This document shows positions 1-8,044 of a DNA stretch of 64,000 nt, one piece after another (position 1 is the stretch's first letter; every line of letters starts with the position of its first letter). A program made the position numbers and the translations under genes. The notes below the pieces were generated by a model, which worked only from the letters and a program-made list of their open reading frames with translations, searched no databases and was not told the origin of the DNA. Source of the DNA: Paenibacillus agri (lineage in GTDB: Bacteria; Bacillota; Bacilli; Paenibacillales; Paenibacillaceae). Location: assembly GCF_013359945.1 (NCBI RefSeq), contig NZ_JABWCS010000191.1, forward strand, positions 1-64,000, written 5' to 3'.

Positions 1-158
1 AAATTGGTATTTAGAAAGAGCGATTGCTCATTTTGAAACATCTGACGAGAATTAAAAATTCTCATTTTGAACTCACTTTCGTGAATTCGATACTCACTCG
101 TTGTTCAGTTTTCAAAGATCATTTTCTTGTTTGTTCGCCGCTTAATGTCTCAGCAGCG
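1..158 (-). promoter_or_regulatory. Leader of an rRNA operon (16S gene lies beyond the left edge)
   Basis: Read on the minus strand, positions 116-102 give TTGAAAACTGAACAA, a motif typical of the leaders and spacers of Bacillales rRNA operons. It is followed by a paired AATGAGAATTTTT / AAAAATTCTCATT-like stretch and then by sequence that resembles the lead-in to 16S rRNA. The gene itself is not in the window. The identification rests on recalled similarity and on the strong promoter just upstream; the exact end of the leader cannot be set here. Confidence 0.7.
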
Positions 159-164
159 ACCTTT

Positions 165-196
165 ATAATATATCATACTGTTGTGCTTTTTGGCAA
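165..196 (-). promoter_or_regulatory. Putative sigma-A promoter of the rRNA operon
   Basis: On the minus strand TTGCCA (196-191) is followed after 18 nt by TATATT (172-167); an overlapping TATTAT (170-165) is an alternative -10. Upstream, from about 225 to 200, lies an A-tract-rich stretch like an UP element. The position directly before the rRNA leader fits a growth-rate-regulated rrn promoter. Confidence 0.6.
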
Positions 197-256
197 GTGT
201 TTTTTTGAAAAAAGTTTTTTTCGTTTTTCTTGCCTGCGTTCACCTTTTTAATTACC

Positions 257-298
257 AAAAGGGGCGCGAGATATAATTTATCACGGCGCCCCCCTTTT
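257..298 (-). terminator. Possible terminator after the small conserved gene
   Basis: On the minus strand AAAAGGGGGGCGC (298-286) can pair with GCGCCCCTTTT (267-257), leaving two bulged G. There is no clear U tract after the stem apart from the TTTT that belongs to it, so efficiency is uncertain. It separates the gene at 362-592 from the rRNA promoter. Confidence 0.4.
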
Positions 299-361
299 CG
301 TCAAGCTATTATTTTATATTTTTTCAGCTTATCTTAAACTCTTACTATAGCCTTTCTTGTT

Positions 362-592
362 TCAATGCTTGAACTGAGAAGACTTCCCGCCCCAAGCATA
401 CTTGGACAGCTCTTTCTGGGGAGCGAAACGCGCATACATACGAAATACTGTTTTGTATCGGTTGGCGATAGCATGCCTAATATTTTGGTCCAAGCGTTGA
501 TCGCTCAAGTCTAACAGCATCTCATCAAGCTCTTTGCGCAAAACATAGTCCAGTTCCTTGCACTCCTTCTCGTTGAACAACATCCCCAACAT
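362..592 (-). CDS. Small conserved protein of unknown function (76 aa)
   Basis: This is a 76-residue, probably cytoplasmic protein with no signal peptide or membrane segment. It is rich in charged residues and looks mostly helical, with KELDYVLRKELDEMLLDL near the N-terminus and an arginine-rich region around YKTVFRMYARF. The start is well supported by GGAGG nine bases before the ATG. I recall similar short proteins in Paenibacillus and Geobacillus but know no function. It lies between spoIIM and the rRNA operon on the same strand. It has no catalytic motif I can identify, so no role is assigned. Confidence 0.7.
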   Translation of the reverse strand: MLGMLFNEKECKELDYVLRKELDEMLLDLSDQRLDQNIRHAIANRYKTVFRMYARFAPQKELSKYAWGGKSSQFKH

Positions 593-765
593 ATGCTTGG
601 CCTCCTTCGCAAGGGTTTCATTTTACAATTGCCTCAAGTATAGAAGCTGATGGTTATGGAAAAGTAGTTCATTCCCCGGTATGGCACACTTTAAGTTGCT
701 TACCTTCTATTTACCCACTTTCCGCAAATACATGACTCTAATGTTATGCTCATTTCCCAGATATT
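593..765. other. Intergenic spacer, nothing identified
   Basis: This 173-base gap lies between the small conserved gene and spoIIM, both on the minus strand. I saw no convincing hairpin with a U tract, promoter pair or short gene in it. A promoter for the 76-aa gene may be present but cannot be singled out. Confidence 0.4.
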
Positions 766-1377
766 TTATGATAAAAGAGAAAATGTAATTGTACTTTCGA
801 TAATAGCCGCAACAAATAGAAGGATAACGATCCATATAGAAGCCGTTAATGTCTGTCTCATAAAGAAAGTCCACTCTTCTCCTCTAGTCCCGCTCCTCCC
901 CGTTCTTCTAAACATACTCGCGACAACGTTAGCTCCAAACTGCAGTCCAAAAGCACAGGCAATAATAATAGCAGGGATCTCAATAATTCCGTGGGGCAGC
1001 AGACCTTTTACAATCAACGTGAATAAATCCTGGCCTTGAAGTGCCGACAAATGCACAATATAGCCGATTACCGCACCATTGATTAGGAGGAATAACGCCG
1101 GCAGTATGCCAAACAATGCTCCGAGAAAGATAATAACGACACCTTTAATACTGTTATTTAAAAATATAAATACAAAGAAGCTCCATTGAGGGTTAGACGA
1201 CTCCTTTAGTGTTCCGCTAATTGTTCTGAGTCCCTCCAGTTGCTGCATAAGCAGCTTTTCCAAGCCTTCTGTGCCGATCCAGCCGAACACTACACCCAAG
1301 GCGAACAACAGCAGTGAGAACAATAATGCCTTTCGGATAGATTTAAGATCTTTGGCAAAAGTGAAGAACGATAGCAT
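766..1377 (-). CDS. spoIIM: Stage II sporulation protein M family membrane protein
   Basis: The protein (203 aa) has about five hydrophobic segments: near residues 17-35, 68-90, 92-112, 130-150 and 178-200. The central signature LLPHGIIEIPAIIIA is characteristic of the SpoIIM/DUF95 family. In Bacillus, SpoIIM works with SpoIID and SpoIIP to remove septal peptidoglycan and drive engulfment, acting in the mother-cell membrane. The start is supported by GGAGG ten bases upstream. The gene is divergent from pdaB and sits in a sporulation neighbourhood. It could instead be a non-sporulation SpoIIM paralogue, since the classic B. subtilis spoIIM lies elsewhere, so the symbol is family-level. Confidence 0.75.
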   Translation of the reverse strand: MLSFFTFAKDLKSIRKALLFSLLLFALGVVFGWIGTEGLEKLLMQQLEGLRTISGTLKESSNPQWSFFVFIFLNNSIKGVVIIFLGALFGILPALFLLINGAVIGYIVHLSALQGQDLFTLIVKGLLPHGIIEIPAIIIACAFGLQFGANVVASMFRRTGRSGTRGEEWTFFMRQTLTASIWIVILLFVAAIIESTITFSLLS

Positions 1378-1416
1378 AGATACCTCCTGATATTAGTGAT
1401 CTCCCTATCTCAAGGG

Positions 1417-1444
1417 TCATAACATGACGGTACGAGCATACATT
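1417..1444 (+). promoter_or_regulatory. Putative sigma-E promoter of pdaB
   Basis: TCATAAC (1417-1423) and CATACATT (1437-1444) are separated by 13 nt, matching the mother-cell sigma-E pattern of an ATA-containing -35 and a CATACA-type -10. The predicted start, about 7-8 bases downstream, leaves room for the pdaB ribosome-binding site at 1466-1478. B. subtilis pdaB is known to be transcribed in the sporangium, which fits. Confidence 0.6.
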
Positions 1445-1487
1445 TAGAACAAACAAGCATTTGCTGGGGAGAGGAGCGCTGTCATTT

Positions 1488-2294
1488 ATGAATTCGTTTT
1501 ATGTATTTAGCGGCAAGAAGATCAAAAGGTTCTTTTACATCTTCGCTGCTGCGCTGCTTGCTGCCGGTGTAGTGTATGTCGAGAGGGGAAATATTACGGT
1601 GTTTTCTCAAGCCGCCCCCCCTTCTGCGATCTACAGTGTACCGACGGAGAAGAAGCTGATTGCCCTGACGTTCGATATTAGCTGGGGAGAGAAGAGGCCT
1701 GGACCAATTCTCAAGGTGCTGGAAGACAAAAAAGTGGATAAGGCAACTTTCTTCCTATCCTCACCATGGAGTAAAACTCACCCCGATATTGTGACAAGCA
1801 TCAAAGATGCGGGCTATGAGATTGGAAGCCACGGGCATAAACACGTCAATTACAGTACTCTTAGCAACGAGGAAATTCGCACACAAATTAGTACCGCTCA
1901 CACCGTATTGACCGAGTTGACAGGGAAAGAACCGAATCTGATTCGTATGCCTAATGGCGATTTTGACAAAAGGGTGCTACAGGTGGCCACCGATCTCGGT
2001 TACAAAGTGATTCAATGGGACACCGATTCCCTGGACTGGAAAAACATCGGCGTAGATAATATCGTTAACCGCGTGACGAAAAAAGCTCATCCGGGAGATA
2101 TCGTGCTTCTGCATGCCAGCGACTCCTGTAAACAGACACACGAGGCCCTCCCCAGAATTATTGATGAGCTGCGCGCCCAAGGTTATGAATTCGTTACCGT
2201 ATCCGAGCTTCTGAGCCAAAGCAGCACTGAAGGCAAGGAAGTCCGGGATTCTGCTTGGCTGAATGACCGGCTGCAGGATGCAGCGGGCATGTAA
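1488..2294 (+). CDS. pdaB: Polysaccharide deacetylase family sporulation protein PdaB
   Basis: The protein (268 aa from this ATG) has an N-terminal membrane anchor near residues 14-33 and a NodB-type deacetylase domain. The domain contains LTFDISWGEKR, the zinc-ligand motif SHGHKH and the RMPNGD segment. PdaB normally carries FDIS where most deacetylases have FDDG, so this is family-typical rather than damage. In B. subtilis PdaB is needed late in sporulation to keep the spore cortex stable. An upstream TTG at 1461 is in frame, but GGGGAGAGGAG lies ten bases before the ATG at 1488, which decides the start. It is one of few plus-strand genes and is convergent with the PPK2 gene. Confidence 0.85.
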   Translation: MNSFYVFSGKKIKRFFYIFAAALLAAGVVYVERGNITVFSQAAPPSAIYSVPTEKKLIALTFDISWGEKRPGPILKVLEDKKVDKATFFLSSPWSKTHPDIVTSIKDAGYEIGSHGHKHVNYSTLSNEEIRTQISTAHTVLTELTGKEPNLIRMPNGDFDKRVLQVATDLGYKVIQWDTDSLDWKNIGVDNIVNRVTKKAHPGDIVLLHASDSCKQTHEALPRIIDELRAQGYEFVTVSELLSQSSTEGKEVRDSAWLNDRLQDAAGM

Positions 2295-2356
2295 GACTTA
2301 AACGCCTTCCCTGTGGTACCGCTAATTGTACAAAAAGCCTATCCATTCCTCAAATT

Positions 2357-3178
2357 TTAATGATGTGGGGAAATGAGCTCCGAGATATTGGGTGTGGGGG
2401 TGTCCAGTTTCGGATAACTCAGATCAAGACCCTCCAGCGTCTTCACTACAATGGATAGAGCCAAATAATTGCGGTACCACCGGTGATTGGCCGGAATCCA
2501 ATACCACGGTGCTTTTTCTATACTGCTCTCCCGGAAAACATCTTCGTACGCCTTCTGGTACTCACTCCAGTACTCCCGCTCCTGCAGATCACTAACATCA
2601 AATTTCCAGTGCTTCTTGGGATCATGGAGACGCTCCTGGATCTTCTCCATCTGCTTCTCCTTGGATATATGCAAAAAGAGCTTGACGATAGTCGTCCCTT
2701 CTTCAGCGAGCATTTCCTCAAACTGGCGGATATAGCGAAAACGGCGCTTCAAATCCTCTTTGCTTAGGCCTCCGTGTACACGAGGAACAAGCACATCCTC
2801 ATAATGCGAGCGGTTGAACGCAGAAATGTAGCCTTTAGGTGGTGTCTTCTGATGTACTCTCCACAAGAAATCATGCGCCGCTTCGTCCAGAGTAGGCTTT
2901 TTAAAACTGGTGACTGTGAAGCCTTGAGGATTGAGTCCTGAGAAAATATGTTTGACTGTTCCGTCCTTCCCGCTGGAATCCATACCTTGCAAGATCACAA
3001 GCAATGAATGTTTCTTTTGGGCAAAGAGAATGTCCTGCAGTTCCGCAAGCCGCTCTTTCAGCCGCTCCGTCTCCACGCTTGCCTCTTCCTTCGACTTGAA
3101 CGTTCCCTTCTCACCCGGATCCAGTTTGCTTAGCGAGATTTCGTTTGTGTCTTTTATCATATAGCGCTTGATGCCCAT
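2357..3178 (-). CDS. Polyphosphate kinase 2 (PPK2) family protein
   Basis: PPK2 enzymes transfer phosphate between polyphosphate and nucleotides, reversibly, in the cytoplasm. The 273-aa protein has a Walker A motif GMDSSGKDG at residues 65-73, the lid/Walker B-like segment FNRSHYEDVLVPRVH near residue 120, and the C-terminal WYWIPANHRWYRN block typical of the family. The GMDxxGKDG form resembles class II/III rather than class I enzymes, so AMP or ADP phosphorylation from polyphosphate is likely, but class cannot be fixed by eye. GGGGAGGGG precedes the start. It sits alone between the sporulation genes pdaB and kbaA, separated from kbaA by a terminator. Confidence 0.85.
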   Translation of the reverse strand: MGIKRYMIKDTNEISLSKLDPGEKGTFKSKEEASVETERLKERLAELQDILFAQKKHSLLVILQGMDSSGKDGTVKHIFSGLNPQGFTVTSFKKPTLDEAAHDFLWRVHQKTPPKGYISAFNRSHYEDVLVPRVHGGLSKEDLKRRFRYIRQFEEMLAEEGTTIVKLFLHISKEKQMEKIQERLHDPKKHWKFDVSDLQEREYWSEYQKAYEDVFRESSIEKAPWYWIPANHRWYRNYLALSIVVKTLEGLDLSYPKLDTPTPNISELISPHH

Positions 3179-3269
3179 ATATTCCCCTCCCCATTAAGAT
3201 GAATTCGCAATAAAAGCGTCTTTCTGAGATTACCCTCCAGTGTCCGTTTTTAACCGTTCTTCCCACATA

Positions 3270-3314
3270 AAATAAAAATCCCCGCCTCCTTGCAGGATAA
3301 GGAAACGAGGGATT
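3270..3314 (-). terminator. Terminator of kbaA
   Basis: On the minus strand AATCCC pairs with GGGATT, extended by CG/CG around one bulged base and a further CC/GG part. The stem is followed by TTTTTATT. It lies 15 bases after the kbaA stop and before the PPK2 gene, so the two are probably transcribed separately. Confidence 0.65.
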
Positions 3315-3328
3315 GGGTACATTCTCCT

Positions 3329-3937
3329 TCAGGCAGCCTGGGGCTTCAAAACACGATGAAGCATCAAGATTTGGAAGGCATTGCAGGCGATCAAAGGAAC
3401 AATAATAAATACGGTGGCACTGTCCACGCCAATACGAAGCACGCCGATGGTTTCTACGATAGTAATCGCTGTCATAAAGAAAAACGTGGGGATCCAGGCA
3501 GAGAAGTTCGTACTCCTTACCTTAAAGTAAGTCACTACAATAGCGGATAGCAGAATCAGAATCCCCAAGAACAGGTCTGAGGTTACGTTTCGCTCCCCAC
3601 CCACGACAGAGCGTAAGAAGACGAGCTCCAGCAAGGCGAGTACGGCGAGCACCAGTTGTATGTACTGCCAGACTTTTCGCGGAAATACGCCAATGCCCAT
3701 GTAGTTCAGAATCAGATAGGCGAAAAAGCCAAGCTGGGAATAGACGCTAACCAGCATTCCATACCCCAATAAAATAAGCGGGTACAGCAGAAAATCTGCC
3801 GTACTTTTAAAATCAATCTTGCCATTCACTGCCTGCAGTGCAAGACCGGCAATAACAGCACCGGCCGCTCCGATAAGCAGCGTAGTCCAAAATAAATAAA
3901 ACCACTTTTTAATGCTCAGCCAGTTCACCCCCCTCAT
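3329..3937 (-). CDS. kbaA: KinB-signalling pathway activator KbaA
   Basis: The protein (202 aa) is an integral membrane protein with about six hydrophobic segments, beginning near residues 12-34, 47-68, 70-85, 92-110, 120-137 and 150-170. Its sequence and position beside gerD, salA and cwlD match B. subtilis KbaA, which stimulates the sporulation sensor kinase KinB. The start is uncertain. The ATG at 3937 lacks a good ribosome-binding site, and a GGGGGG run lies just inside the frame, so initiation at a downstream codon such as the GTG at 3928 or slightly later is possible. The gene is divergent from gerD. Confidence 0.75.
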   Translation of the reverse strand: MRGVNWLSIKKWFYLFWTTLLIGAAGAVIAGLALQAVNGKIDFKSTADFLLYPLILLGYGMLVSVYSQLGFFAYLILNYMGIGVFPRKVWQYIQLVLAVLALLELVFLRSVVGGERNVTSDLFLGILILLSAIVVTYFKVRSTNFSAWIPTFFFMTAITIVETIGVLRIGVDSATVFIIVPLIACNAFQILMLHRVLKPQAA

Positions 3938-4008
3938 GTCAGATTTATTTTACCAAGGTTACCGTCAAAAAACCATTACTGTGTGACATTAAATGTATTC
4001 TCAAGCGG

Positions 4009-4015
4009 CATACTA
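4009..4015 (+). promoter_or_regulatory. Possible sigma-G/sigma-F type -10 element of gerD
   Basis: CATACTA matches the CATnnTA -10 consensus of forespore sigma factors and lies about 34 bases before the gerD start, at a usable distance. The -35 position is poor at normal spacing, so this is a weak call. It is supported mainly by the known forespore expression of gerD in B. subtilis. Confidence 0.35.
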
Positions 4016-4048
4016 CATATCAAAATCCTACAAAGGAGGGCAGTGCCA

Positions 4049-4732
4049 ATGAAATGGAGGACGATGGGCTTCGCCAGTTTAACATTGAGCTTGGTCCTGA
4101 CCTTGACGGCCTGTGGAGGCGAGCAAAGCAGTTCTTCCTCAGGACAAGGCGGATACAAGGAAATGAAGACCATGGTTGTTGATATATTAAAAAGTGATGA
4201 TGGGAAAAAGGCGGTCGAAGAGGCTCTTTCGAGTCCCAGCTCGGGAGGCGGTGAAGGCGGCGGAAGCGGAATGAGTATGAAGATGGTACCGCTTCAGACC
4301 ACAGAACAAATTCGCGTGGCAGTCAAGGACACACTAACGGCGCCGGAGTACAAAAAAGAACTTGAGAAGATCATGACAGACCCCAAGTTCGCGGGTGAGT
4401 TCGCCAAAGCGATTAACGCACAAAGCAAAGAGCTTCATCAACAGCTGATCAAAGACCCCACGTACCAGAAATCGGTTGGGGAAATTATGAAGTCTCCAGA
4501 AATGACGAAGATGTATCTGGACCTCACCAAAACCCCAGACTACCGCAAGCAAACGATGACCATTATGCAGGATGCGATGCAGAATCCCCTGTTCCGCATG
4601 GAAGTGCTCAATCTTCTGAAGACCGTGGTCCAGGAAGAGCTTCAGCCTAAGGTCCAGAAGAAGGAAGGCGGTGGGCAAGGCGAAGGTGGAAAACAAGATG
4701 GTGGTGGCGGAGGCGACGACTCCGGATCTTAA
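4049..4732 (+). CDS. gerD: Spore germination lipoprotein GerD
   Basis: The 227-aa protein has a lipoprotein signal peptide with lipobox LTAC, the cysteine being near residue 21. The mature part contains repeated MxxxxxPxxxxE-like helical segments, including LTAPEYKKELEKIMTDP. A glycine-rich linker lies near residue 70, and the C-terminus ends in an acidic glycine tail. GerD is a scaffold in the spore inner membrane needed for clustering of nutrient germinant receptors. An in-frame ATG at 3983 exists, but AAAGGAGGG nine bases upstream selects 4049, and only this start begins with the signal peptide. The extended glycine tail is longer than I recall for B. subtilis. Confidence 0.88.
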   Translation: MKWRTMGFASLTLSLVLTLTACGGEQSSSSSGQGGYKEMKTMVVDILKSDDGKKAVEEALSSPSSGGGEGGGSGMSMKMVPLQTTEQIRVAVKDTLTAPEYKKELEKIMTDPKFAGEFAKAINAQSKELHQQLIKDPTYQKSVGEIMKSPEMTKMYLDLTKTPDYRKQTMTIMQDAMQNPLFRMEVLNLLKTVVQEELQPKVQKKEGGGQGEGGKQDGGGGGDDSGS

Positions 4733-4745
4733 ATAATGCACAAAT

Positions 4746-4790
4746 AAGAGGCCTTTCCCCACCAAATGGAGAAACGGCCTCTTTTTCATT
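4746..4790. terminator. Bidirectional terminator between gerD and salA/mrp
   Basis: AAGAGGCC (4746-4753) pairs perfectly with GGCCTCTT (4776-4783), and TTTTTC follows on the plus strand. The converging genes gerD (plus) and salA/mrp (minus) end on either side. Confidence 0.8.
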
Positions 4791-4807
4791 TTTAATGTGA
4801 TGCGGTT

Positions 4808-5920
4808 TTATTCTTGCTCATATTTAGCAATCAGCTTGTCCGCCACTTCGGCAAACAACAAGGCTGCTGTTGTCTCTTCTTTATATACCGAAGGTGAGAA
4901 ATCCGGCTCTGAGATATGATTATCCGGTGCTCCAAGTGGAATTTGAGCCAAAAGCTCAGTATGTAGAGTCTCCGCCAGTCTGGCACCGCCACCGCGTCCG
5001 AAGATATACTCCTTCTGTCCACAGCCCGAGCATTCGTAATAGGACATATTCTCAATCACCCCGATAACCTCATGATCCGTCTGCAAAGCCATAGCGCCCG
5101 CTCTGGCGGCTACAAAGGCTGCAGTGGCATGTGGGGTAGTGACGATAATCTCTTTACTCTGTGGAAGCATCTGATGCACGTCCAGGGCCACATCACCTGT
5201 TCCTGGGGGAAGATCCAGCAGCATGTAGTCTAATTCTCCCCAGCCTACATCACTGAAGAATTGACGCAGCATTTTGCCAAGCATCGGTCCACGCCAAATG
5301 ACAGGACTGTTCTCACGGATGAAGAAACCCATGGACATCACTTTTACGCCAAAACGCTCCACAGGAATAATAGTCCCGTCATCAACCACCGGCCCTTCCT
5401 CAATGCCCATCATATCTGGAACACTAAAGCCGTAGATATCGGCGTCGATCAGGCCTACCTTCTTACCTTTACGTGCCAGGGCTACCGCCAAGTTAACAGT
5501 GACGGTCGATTTCCCTACACCGCCTTTACCACTAGCTACAGCAATAAATTTCACACCTGATTCCGGACTGATCAGTTCATGATCATCAAGACCGGCAGCA
5601 TGGCCTTTTTTCAGCTTAACCTCGTGCTCCTCTTCGGACTCCTCGGAATTTCCACCCCTATGGAGCGAGCGCTCATAGTCTGTGGCATCCCTAAGCCGGA
5701 TGTGCACGTTCCCGGCCCCGCCATTCTCCAGCAAATCACGCACCTGCTGTTCCAGCTCTATGCGTCTTTGCTCTTCTGAATCCAGACAGACAATAGACAG
5801 TGAGACACGATCCTCTTTAATCATAATATCGCGAATTAATTGCAGCTCGATAAGGCTTTTTCCGGTTTCCGGGTCTTTAATGTTCTGCAAAAGTTCCTGG
5901 ATTTGTTCCCTGGTCAGCAT
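4808..5920 (-). CDS. salA: Mrp/NBP35-family P-loop ATPase (SalA-like)
   Basis: The protein (370 aa) starts with a DUF59/MIP18-like domain (residues 1-80, with DPETGKSL). An acidic linker follows, then a Mrp-type ATPase with the deviant Walker A GKGGVGKS near residue 131, the DLPPGTGD switch region and a CSGCG motif near residue 285. Mrp proteins act in iron-sulfur cluster handling; the B. subtilis orthologue SalA also regulates the repressor gene scoC. The position next to gerD, kbaA and cwlD matches salA. The ATG at 5920 is preferred over a GTG at 5929 because GAGGTG lies nine bases upstream. Confidence 0.87.
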   Translation of the reverse strand: MLTREQIQELLQNIKDPETGKSLIELQLIRDIMIKEDRVSLSIVCLDSEEQRRIELEQQVRDLLENGGAGNVHIRLRDATDYERSLHRGGNSEESEEEHEVKLKKGHAAGLDDHELISPESGVKFIAVASGKGGVGKSTVTVNLAVALARKGKKVGLIDADIYGFSVPDMMGIEEGPVVDDGTIIPVERFGVKVMSMGFFIRENSPVIWRGPMLGKMLRQFFSDVGWGELDYMLLDLPPGTGDVALDVHQMLPQSKEIIVTTPHATAAFVAARAGAMALQTDHEVIGVIENMSYYECSGCGQKEYIFGRGGGARLAETLHTELLAQIPLGAPDNHISEPDFSPSVYKEETTAALLFAEVADKLIAKYEQE

Positions 5921-5983
5921 GGAAAGCACCTCAGTTTCACTTCCGGACAGAATTGCTCCGGTGTTTTTTGTCTTATTATAGCA

Positions 5984-6757
5984 TTACCTTTCTATGGAAG
6001 AGTAGTCCTTACCCTGCTGCTCTGATTCGTATCGGAGGATTCCCCGGTATATACTGGTTGCCACCTTGCGCTGATATACATCATCCCCAAGAAGCAACGA
6101 CTCCTGTGGATGCGATAGAAACCCGACTTCTACCAGCACAGACGGCATCTTCAGTGCCTTAAGCAGATACACCGTATTAACTGTCTTGGCCACACGATCC
6201 GTATTCTCCAGCGTATTCCTTAGCTCGGCCTGTACGAAATCCGCTAGTGGCTTGTTATCCTGGTTATTGGGATAGTAAAAGGTTTGTGCTCCGCTCCAGC
6301 GGTTGGAGGGAATGCTGTTCATATGAACGCTGATAAATAAGTCCACCCGCTTCTCTTCAATCGTTCTGACCCGTTGCTTCAGGTCCTCTGTCTTGCGCTT
6401 CGCATAGCCCTTCGTATCATTCTGTGCCAAGTCGTAATCACCTTCTCGGGTCATCACCACAATAGCACCGGCCTGCTGCAGATAATCCCGCAGATAGAGA
6501 GAAACGGACAGATTGATATCCTTCTCAATCAGCCCTTCTCGGCTGACAGCACCGCCATCCGGTCCCCCGTGGCCGGCATCTATAGCGATGACTTTACCGG
6601 ACAGCGGCAGGCTCCAATAATTTGTTGTTTTAGCTGTAGGCATGTCATAGGCGATGATTCCGATCATCAATGCCAGTAAGGCTATGCCGAGCATACCTTT
6701 TCTGATACTGCTCCATGCGATCCAGACCGAGACTTTACTCTGCTTTCGGCCAGACAT
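5984..6757 (-). CDS. cwlD: N-acetylmuramoyl-L-alanine amidase CwlD
   Basis: CwlD cleaves peptide side chains from N-acetylmuramic acid during spore cortex synthesis, the first step to muramic-delta-lactam. The 257-aa protein has an N-terminal membrane/signal segment (residues 20-38) and an Amidase_3 domain. The expected zinc ligands are in IDAGHGG, in the glutamate after REGLIEKD and in SVHMNS; VEVGFLS lies near the C-terminus. The ATG at 6757 is preferred over one at 6793 because GAGGGGG lies a few bases upstream. That ribosome-binding site is inside a strong hairpin (6764-6813). It is followed by salA/mrp on the same strand. Confidence 0.87.
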   Translation of the reverse strand: MSGRKQSKVSVWIAWSSIRKGMLGIALLALMIGIIAYDMPTAKTTNYWSLPLSGKVIAIDAGHGGPDGGAVSREGLIEKDINLSVSLYLRDYLQQAGAIVVMTREGDYDLAQNDTKGYAKRKTEDLKQRVRTIEEKRVDLFISVHMNSIPSNRWSGAQTFYYPNNQDNKPLADFVQAELRNTLENTDRVAKTVNTVYLLKALKMPSVLVEVGFLSHPQESLLLGDDVYQRKVATSIYRGILRYESEQQGKDYSSIER

Positions 6758-6763
6758 AACAAA

Positions 6764-6813
6764 GACCCCCTCGTCCCGATAGATTCTACTCATCTATATG
6801 GGACAAGAGGGTC
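6764..6813 (-). terminator. Terminator-like hairpin after sat that covers the cwlD ribosome-binding site
   Basis: On the minus strand GACCCTCTTGTCCC (6813-6800) pairs with GGGACGAGGGGGTC (6777-6764) over 14 positions, two of them G-U. Inside the loop ATAGAT also pairs with ATCTAT. TTTGTT follows. The 3' arm contains the GAGGGGG ribosome-binding site of cwlD, so a transcript reading through from sat would be both terminated and blocked for cwlD translation. Confidence 0.65.
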
Positions 6814-6820
6814 AATTATT
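6793..6820 (-). promoter_or_regulatory. Possible sigma-E promoter of cwlD
   Basis: AATAATT (6820-6814) and CATATAGA (6800-6793) are separated by 13 nt, the same spacing as in the better pdaB candidate. The -10 deviates from CATACA at one position. Transcription would start inside the loop of the 6764-6813 hairpin and so leave its 5' arm out. B. subtilis cwlD is a sporulation gene, which makes this plausible but not proven. Confidence 0.35.
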
Positions 6821-6833
6821 ACTGGCTTTGGAT

Positions 6834-8006
6834 TTATCGAACGGAGGCTTCCGGTGACATCCCTTCAATTAACACCTGAGCGACCTCTGGACGGGTGAAT
6901 TCTGGTGGCGGGCAAGTGCCCTCACGCAGCAACCCCCGCACTTTGGTGCCGGACAAGGTTAAATGATCTTCTCCTGGATGCGGGCAAGTTTTGTTCGAAG
7001 CCATATTGCCGCATTTTTTGCAGAAAAAACTATGTTCAAAGAATAATGGCGTTATCCCAAGTTCATCAGCGGTAAAGTTCGTGAAGATCTCCTGTGCTTC
7101 GTAAGTGCCATAGTAATCGCCTACCCCCGCATGATCACGTCCAACAATGAAATGGGTGCATCCGTAGTTTTTACGCACCATGGCATGAAAAATCGCCTCC
7201 CGTGGGCCTGCGTAACGCATGGCAGCCGGAAACACACCAAGAAAAGTACGATCTTCCGGATAATAATTCTCCAAAAGAACCAAATAACTTTTCATCCGTA
7301 CATTGGCCGGAACATCATCCGACTTGGTCTCGCCAACTAGCGGGTTCAGGAACAACGCGTCTACAACCTCCATAGCGCACTTCTGGATGTACTCATGAGC
7401 ACGGTGCACCGGATTGCGTGTCTGAAAGCCTACAACCGTTCTCCAGCCCTTATCCGCGAATATTTTACGGGTCTCCGCAGGGTCGAAATAGAATTCTCCG
7501 AACTTCGCCGGTTGTGGACGGTTCAAAACAGTAATGGGTCCGCCAACATAAGTGGAGGGACGCGCCAATAGCTTGCTCACACCCGGATGCTCGGGGTCCG
7601 TAGTCTTGAAGACATGCTGTGCTTCAACAAGCTGATCCACGTTATATAGGCTCTCAACGTCCAGCACTCCGTAAATCAAACCATCTTCCTGTCCTACCAG
7701 CGTGACCTGCTCTCCTACACTAAGGCCGGCCGCAACTTCTTCCTCCACAGCCAGTGTTATCGGAATGCTCCATACCGTACCATTCGCCAGACGCATATTC
7801 TGAACAACGGAATGGTAGTCCTGCTCATTCAGAAAGCCCGTGAGCGGCGAAAAGGCTCCCACTGCTATAAGATCAAGATCAGAGATTGTCCAAGTGTTAA
7901 TAGCGATCGTTTTGTTATGCACTGAGGCTTGCAGCAGTCTCTCGCGCTCTGCCCCTTCTGCTACGCGCCCGACCAGTGTTCCGCCATGCGGCAGTATTGA
8001 AGTCAT
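6834..8006 (-). CDS. sat: Sulfate adenylyltransferase (ATP sulfurylase)
   Basis: The enzyme activates sulfate with ATP to adenosine 5'-phosphosulfate (APS) in the cytoplasm. The 390-aa protein has the ATP-binding motif [11 protein letters not shown], the GRDHAGVG loop and a small cysteine cluster CKKCGN...TCPH near the C-terminus, and has the length of single-domain bacterial Sat. It lacks a fused APS kinase. A GGGGAG site precedes the ATG. It is 38 bases after cysH on the same strand, forming a two-gene sulfate-activation and reduction unit. With an APS-type CysH, no APS kinase is needed. Confidence 0.95.
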   Translation of the reverse strand: MTSILPHGGTLVGRVAEGAERERLLQASVHNKTIAINTWTISDLDLIAVGAFSPLTGFLNEQDYHSVVQNMRLANGTVWSIPITLAVEEEVAAGLSVGEQVTLVGQEDGLIYGVLDVESLYNVDQLVEAQHVFKTTDPEHPGVSKLLARPSTYVGGPITVLNRPQPAKFGEFYFDPAETRKIFADKGWRTVVGFQTRNPVHRAHEYIQKCAMEVVDALFLNPLVGETKSDDVPANVRMKSYLVLLENYYPEDRTFLGVFPAAMRYAGPREAIFHAMVRKNYGCTHFIVGRDHAGVGDYYGTYEAQEIFTNFTADELGITPLFFEHSFFCKKCGNMASNKTCPHPGEDHLTLSGTKVRGLLREGTCPPPEFTRPEVAQVLIEGMSPEASVR

Positions 8007-8044
8007 CTATACTCTCCCCTTCTGTGTTGTTGCGGCAGTATGCC

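Noticed and set aside
24..251. Open frame of 75 codons on the plus strand at the left edge
   Set aside because: It overlaps the rRNA promoter and leader read on the other strand and has no ribosome-binding site.
6758..6793. Longer cwlD start at ATG 6793
   Set aside because: No ribosome-binding site precedes it and its codons lie within the terminator-like hairpin; the ATG at 6757 has GAGGGGG upstream.
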